Part shown: piece by piece, positions 7,594 through 10,914 of the stretch
Numbering within the stretch: position 1 is the stretch's first letter
Layout: the number at the start of each line of letters is the position of its first letter
NCBI GenBank assembly: GCA_030523805.1
Contig: JAUNHS010000036.1
Location: forward strand, 4,368-15,281
Direction: 5' to 3'
DNA length: 10,914 nucleotides
Source of the DNA: Acinetobacter sp.
GTDB lineage: Bacteria > Pseudomonadota > Gammaproteobacteria > Pseudomonadales > Moraxellaceae
Notes under the pieces: model-generated
Told to the model about the DNA's origin: nothing
Databases searched by the model: none
The model's input: only the letters and a program-made list of their open reading frames with translations
Translations under genes and position numbers: made by a program

Positions 7594-9048
7594 ATGACGG
7601 TTCATACCTTCAATCCTACTGCGTCCGTTGCCACAGATAAAACTGTAACCCAGCCATCGCACACTCCAGCTTCTGCACAACAGCCACACGGCGTAAAAAA
7701 GTTGTACATTGAAACGCAAGGGTGTCAGATGAATGAATATGACAGTCATCGTATGGCAGATTTACTCAATGATTCCCACGGTTATGTATTGACCAATGAC
7801 CCAGCAGAAGCTGATATTTTGCTAATGAACACTTGCTCAATCCGTGAAAAAGCCCAAGAAAAAGTATTTAGTGAACTCGGTCGCTGGCGTAAACTGAAAG
7901 ATAAAAATCCTGACTTAATTATCGGTGTCGGTGGCTGTGTGGCATCGCAAGAAGGCGATGTGATTCAAAAACGTGCGCCTTATGTAGATATGGTTTTTGG
8001 CCCACAAACTTTGCACCGTTTACCGCAATTGCTCGATCAGCACCAAGAGCAAGTACACAAACCCAAACACGATAAAATCAAACTGGTGGATATTTCATTC
8101 CCAGATATTGAAAAATTTGACTTTTTACCTGAGCCACGAGTGGAAGGCGTAAAAGCCTTTGTTTCCATTATGGAAGGTTGCTCAAAATATTGCTCATTCT
8201 GCGTTGTGCCTTATACCCGTGGCGAAGAAGTCTCTCGCCCACTTGATGATGTACTTGCCGAAATTGCAGGCTTGGCAGAAAAAGGCGTGCGTGAAATTTC
8301 ATTGCTCGGGCAAAATGTAAATGGCTACCGTGGTGAAACTTTTGAAGGTGGTATTTGCACCTTCCCAGAATTATTGCGTTTAGTGGCAGAAATTGAAGGC
8401 ATTGGGCGTATTCGCTACACCACATCGCACCCATTAGAATTTTCTGATGAATTGATTGAATGCTACCGTGATTTACCACAAATGGTTTCACACTTGCATT
8501 TGCCTGTACAAAGTGGCTCAAACGATGTGTTAAAAGCCATGAAACGCAATCACACCATTGATGTGTATATTGATAAAATTGCTAAATTGCGTCAAGTTCG
8601 CCCAGATATGCACTTATCTAGCGACTTTATTATTGGTTTCCCAGGGGAAACTGATGCCCACTTTGCCGAAACCTTGCAGTTTATTAAAGATTTAGATTTT
8701 GACCATTCTTATAGTTTTGTTTACTCAAAACGCCCAGGTACACCTGCGGCAGAATTGGAAGATAGCACGCCAGAATTGGTGAAAAAAGCACGCCTTGCCG
8801 AAGTGCAACAAGTGATTAAAAAGTCAAGTATTGATAAAACAGATGCCATGCTCGGCCGTACCGAACGTGTGCTTTTAGAAAAAGTGTCTGAGCAAGATCC
8901 AAGTTTATTGCTTGGCACGGCAGACAATACTCGTTTAGTTTTGGTCAAAGGCGATGCCAGTTGGGTGGGTAAATTTGCCGATGTGCATATTACCAAAATT
9001 AAAACGCTCAATTTGGTCTATGGCGATATTGTGAAGTTAGAAAGTTAA
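7594..9048 (+). CDS. miaB: tRNA-2-methylthio-N6-dimethylallyladenosine synthase (methylthiotransferase MiaB)
   Basis: This radical-SAM enzyme adds a methylthio group to i6A37 of tRNAs that read UNN codons, using two [4Fe-4S] clusters. The N-terminal domain shows the three auxiliary-cluster cysteines Cys44 ([11 protein letters not shown]), Cys81 ([10 protein letters not shown]) and Cys115 ([11 protein letters not shown]). The radical-SAM motif CxxxCxxC is Cys196, Cys200 and Cys203 in [11 protein letters not shown]. Other landmarks are LLGQNVNGY at 237-245, [10 protein letters not shown] at 301-310 and FIIGFPGET at 345-353, then a TRAM-type RNA-binding domain from about 415 to the end. Length is 484 residues. 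Compared with the E. coli enzyme it has about 30 extra N-terminal residues rich in Thr, Ala, Pro and Ser. The start has GAGAG seven bases upstream. A strong terminator follows 32 bases after the stop, so it appears to be its own transcription unit. Confidence 0.98.
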   Translation: MTVHTFNPTASVATDKTVTQPSHTPASAQQPHGVKKLYIETQGCQMNEYDSHRMADLLNDSHGYVLTNDPAEADILLMNTCSIREKAQEKVFSELGRWRKLKDKNPDLIIGVGGCVASQEGDVIQKRAPYVDMVFGPQTLHRLPQLLDQHQEQVHKPKHDKIKLVDISFPDIEKFDFLPEPRVEGVKAFVSIMEGCSKYCSFCVVPYTRGEEVSRPLDDVLAEIAGLAEKGVREISLLGQNVNGYRGETFEGGICTFPELLRLVAEIEGIGRIRYTTSHPLEFSDELIECYRDLPQMVSHLHLPVQSGSNDVLKAMKRNHTIDVYIDKIAKLRQVRPDMHLSSDFIIGFPGETDAHFAETLQFIKDLDFDHSYSFVYSKRPGTPAAELEDSTPELVKKARLAEVQQVIKKSSIDKTDAMLGRTERVLLEKVSEQDPSLLLGTADNTRLVLVKGDASWVGKFADVHITKIKTLNLVYGDIVKLES

Positions 9049-9080
9049 TTTCTTGCGATCACAACATCAGCCACATCATC

Positions 9081-9113
9081 AATCCCCCATCTGTAGTAGT
9101 TTGGGGGATTTTT
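9081..9113 (+). terminator. Intrinsic terminator of miaB
   Basis: AATCCCCCA at 9081-9089 pairs with TGGGGGATT at 9102-9110 around a 12-base loop, followed by a T tract ending at 9113. The five consecutive G-C pairs make it stable. It separates miaB from phoH and rules out a phoH start upstream of it as the main start. Confidence 0.9.
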
Positions 9114-9190
9114 ATCCTGTGGCCGTACGTAATTCTTTATCGCTTTTCTCGCCAATTTATTTTAAAATAACCTTTTTACATCATGATTAT

Positions 9191-9194
9191 AGGA
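9191..9194 (+). promoter_or_regulatory. Ribosome binding site deciding the phoH TTG start
   Basis: AGGA stands eight bases before the TTG at 9203, an ordinary spacing. The next in-frame ATG downstream is about residue 105 of the protein, deep in conserved sequence, so this site with TTG is the only sensible initiation point. Confidence 0.75.
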
Positions 9195-9202
9195 CACTTT
9201 CT

Positions 9203-10279
9203 TTGACAGCCAGCATCCGCCGTACCGTACAATTTTCCGATATTAGTTTAGACCATCTTAAACGTGTGCTAGGCGAATTTCACGCCCATCTCAAGCAAAT
9301 TGAACACGCCATTCCCATTACCCTGCACCAACGTGGCGACAGCTTTTTTTTAGAAGGCGAACTTGCCGATGTGCAACGTGTTGAATTTATTCTCAATCGT
9401 CTGTATGAAGAAACCGAAAGCCATGCCTTAACTGCTGACCAAGTACATATTATCATTCAAGGTAGCCAAACCGAACGCACGTTGGATAGCGATGAAGCGG
9501 CAGGCGAAGCACCGATGGACGTTTATTTGCAAACACGCAAGGGACGGATTAACCCACGTGGAGCAAACCAACGTCGCTATGTGCAACGCATTTTACAGAG
9601 CGATATTTCCTTTGGTGTTGGCCCTGCAGGGACAGGGAAAACTTATCTTGCGGTGGCAGCAGCGGTGGATATGTTGGAACGCAATGAAATTCAACGTATT
9701 TTACTGGTACGCCCTGCGGTGGAAGCTGGCGAAAAATTGGGCTTTTTACCGGGGGATTTAACACAAAAAATTGACCCGTATTTACGCCCTTTGTACGATG
9801 CCTTGTATGAAATGCTCGGTTTTGAAAAAGTCGGCAAATTGATTGAACGACAAATTATTGAAGTTGCACCACTTGCCTATATGCGTGGACGGACGCTCAA
9901 TCATTCTTTTGTGATTTTAGATGAAGCACAAAATACCACGCCTGAACAGATGAAAATGTTTTTAACTCGCTTGGGCTTTGGCTCTCGTGCTGTGATTACG
10001 GGCGATGTAACGCAAGTCGATTTACCCCGTGGACAGCAATCAGGTTTGGCACAGGCATTAAGAATTTTAGAGCCGATTAAGGAAATTCACATTACACGTT
10101 TCCATTCTCGTGATGTGGTGCGTCATCAGTTGGTGCAAAAAATTGTAGAAGCCTATGACCGTTTTGATGATGAGCAACAGCGAATTTCTGCGGAAAAGCG
10201 TGCTGAACGTAAAGCAGAGCAACAACGCTTAATGAGCGAACACAATCAAAAAGCTGACGCACAGCACCATGATGTGTGA
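9203..10279 (+). CDS. phoH: PhoH-family ATPase (YbeZ type)
   Basis: This is a 358-residue cytosolic P-loop NTPase. The family often stands next to ybeY and is linked to RNA metabolism and ribosome maturation; the exact activity is unsettled. An N-terminal domain (about 1-85, beginning [12 protein letters not shown]) precedes the ATPase core. Walker A is GPAGTGKT at 140-147, an [19 protein letters not shown] block lies at about 167-185 ([18 protein letters not shown] within it), Walker B is FVILDEAQN at 236-244, and the sensor-like [10 protein letters not shown] is at 267-276. The C-terminal tail (about 325-358) is highly charged and Lys/Glu/Gln-rich. The reading frame is open back to 9053, but that stretch crosses the miaB terminator and encodes nothing family-like. 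The start is therefore TTG at 9203. ybeY follows 14 bases after the stop, probably co-transcribed. Confidence 0.95.
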   Translation: MTASIRRTVQFSDISLDHLKRVLGEFHAHLKQIEHAIPITLHQRGDSFFLEGELADVQRVEFILNRLYEETESHALTADQVHIIIQGSQTERTLDSDEAAGEAPMDVYLQTRKGRINPRGANQRRYVQRILQSDISFGVGPAGTGKTYLAVAAAVDMLERNEIQRILLVRPAVEAGEKLGFLPGDLTQKIDPYLRPLYDALYEMLGFEKVGKLIERQIIEVAPLAYMRGRTLNHSFVILDEAQNTTPEQMKMFLTRLGFGSRAVITGDVTQVDLPRGQQSGLAQALRILEPIKEIHITRFHSRDVVRHQLVQKIVEAYDRFDDEQQRISAEKRAERKAEQQRLMSEHNQKADAQHHDV

Positions 10280-10281
10280 AT

Positions 10282-10285
10282 GGAG
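10282..10285 (+). promoter_or_regulatory. Ribosome binding site deciding the ybeY start
   Basis: GGAG lies eight bases before the ATG at 10294. A GTG at 10276 is in frame and overlaps the phoH stop, but it would place this site inside the coding sequence. Confidence 0.75.
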
Positions 10286-10293
10286 AAACGGCA

Positions 10294-10776
10294 ATGCAAC
10301 TAAATTTATGCTTACAACAAGATGTGCAATCGCCTGAATTGGTGATTGATGAAGCAACCGTACAGCACATTGTGCAAACAGCATTGAGTTTGTTTGATCC
10401 ATGTGATTATGAAATGGGCATTGCGTGTGTGGATATTGCCCATAGTCAAGCGTTGAATTTGCAATATCGCCAAAAGGATAAACCGACCAATGTGTTGTCT
10501 TTTGGTAGTGAAATTCCTGCGGATATTGTTGATGAATTAGATGCCTATCCACTGGGGGATTTGGTGATTTGCATTCCTGTGGTGCTGGCGGAAGCAGAAG
10601 AACAGGGCAAAACGCCTATGCAGCATTTTACGCATTTGGTGGTGCATGGTGTGTTGCATTTGCTCGGTTATGACCATGAATTGAGCGATGAAGATGCACA
10701 AGAAATGGAAAGTTTGGAAATTGAGATTTTAGCGAAATTGGGTATTGATAATCCGTATAGAGATGACGAGTGTTGA
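10294..10776 (+). CDS. ybeY: Endoribonuclease YbeY, rRNA maturation factor
   Basis: This is a zinc-dependent single-strand endoribonuclease needed for 16S rRNA 3'-end processing and ribosome quality control in bacteria where it has been studied. The 160-residue length is typical. The zinc motif H-x3-H-x5-H is His118, His122 and His128 in [13 protein letters not shown]. Other conserved features are the [13 protein letters not shown] block at about 58-70, containing the TNVLSF signature, and the PLGDLVIC strand at 86-93. The C-terminus is acidic and ends in Cys. The gene lies 14 bases behind phoH, the usual arrangement for this pair. In many gammaproteobacteria corC follows, but here the downstream gene cannot be read. 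No convincing terminator is seen between 10777 and 10910. Confidence 0.97.
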   Translation: MQLNLCLQQDVQSPELVIDEATVQHIVQTALSLFDPCDYEMGIACVDIAHSQALNLQYRQKDKPTNVLSFGSEIPADIVDELDAYPLGDLVICIPVVLAEAEEQGKTPMQHFTHLVVHGVLHLLGYDHELSDEDAQEMESLEIEILAKLGIDNPYRDDEC

Positions 10777-10848
10777 GTTTGATAAATTAAATCCATTGAT
10801 TACAATGACACAATCTTCACAAAATATTTCCCTTTTCCCCTGAAAATT

Positions 10849-10857
10849 TGCTAAAAT
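10849..10857 (+). promoter_or_regulatory. Candidate extended -10 promoter for the gene at the right edge
   Basis: TGCTAAAAT repeats the extended -10 form seen at 7452-7460. No good -35 is visible. It lies 54 bases before the ATG at 10911, leaving a leader of roughly 45 bases. Its presence suggests that the next gene can be transcribed independently of phoH-ybeY. Confidence 0.45.
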
Positions 10858-10910
10858 AACCACGCTATTACGCATTATTCTTTTCACAATTTAATCTATA
10901 CGGGTGATTC

Positions 10911-10914
10911 ATGG
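10911..10914 (+). CDS. Probable start codon of a gene continuing beyond the window
   Basis: Only ATGG is visible. It is preceded by GGGTGAT ending two bases before the ATG, which contains the GGTGAT part of the extended Shine-Dalgarno sequence, and a promoter candidate lies upstream. The product cannot be named. Confidence 0.4.

Noticed and set aside
7580..7597. Five-codon mini-ORF (ATG to TGA) whose stop overlaps the miaB ATG, as in a coupling leader peptide
   Set aside because: No ribosome binding site precedes its ATG, and the GAGAG inside it serves miaB itself, so it is most likely chance.
9492..9764. Overlapping open frames on both strands within phoH
   Set aside because: Both sit over the highly conserved PhoH ATPase core and show no recognisable protein features or start signals.
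1..10914. Search for mobile elements, CRISPR arrays, tRNA genes, toxin-antitoxin pairs or defence genes
   Set aside because: No transposase, repeat-spacer pattern, tRNA-like cloverleaf or defence-gene motif was recognised by eye. Intergenic spaces are all under about 215 bases and the genes are standard housekeeping families.

Overview
The window reads as an ordinary chromosomal segment from an AT-rich gammaproteobacterium of the family Moraxellaceae, most likely Acinetobacter or a close relative. The evidence is the gene order (a hemC-hemD-hemX-hemY block divergent from argH, and miaB followed by phoH and ybeY), the close resemblance of the MiaB, PhoH and ArgH proteins to Acinetobacter proteins as I remember them, the low-GC codon choice, and the many glutamines encoded by CAA/CAG. 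I ran no database search, so the genus is an inference. All genes look intact and vertically inherited. I see no insertion sequence, prophage, CRISPR array, tRNA, rRNA or toxin-antitoxin pair.

Left block (1-3802, minus strand): a heme-biosynthesis operon transcribed leftwards in the order hemC (porphobilinogen deaminase), hemD (uroporphyrinogen-III synthase), a HemX-like membrane protein and HemY, which runs off the left edge. Spacing is tight: 9 bases, an 11-base overlap, then 17 bases. HemC and HemD carry out consecutive steps of tetrapyrrole synthesis. HemX and HemY are membrane-anchored accessory proteins whose roles are poorly defined. An extended -10 promoter candidate lies just upstream of hemC.

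Centre (4016-5832, plus strand): argH (argininosuccinate lyase, last step of arginine synthesis) diverges from hemC across about 210 bases. It is followed after 35 bases by a yggX-type Fe(II)-trafficking gene. A perfect 12-bp hairpin with A and T tracts on either side ends this unit and also the converging one from the right. The converging gene (5895-7409, minus strand) encodes an acetyl-CoA hydrolase / succinyl-CoA:acetate CoA-transferase of the AarC/ScpC family with the catalytic glutamate in place.

Right block (7594-10914, plus strand): miaB (tRNA ms2i6A methylthiotransferase) has its own strong terminator. It is followed by phoH (ybeZ-type ATPase), which appears to start at a TTG codon, and ybeY (rRNA-maturation endoribonuclease). 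The window ends at what looks like the ribosome binding site and ATG of another gene.

No previously undescribed system stands out. The points most worth a second look are the extreme glutamine enrichment of the HemD/HemX/HemY proteins, the TTG start of phoH immediately after the miaB terminator, a recurring extended -10 promoter motif with no recognisable -35, a 12-base direct repeat framing the central terminator, and what the CoA-transferase implies for acetate and TCA-cycle metabolism.
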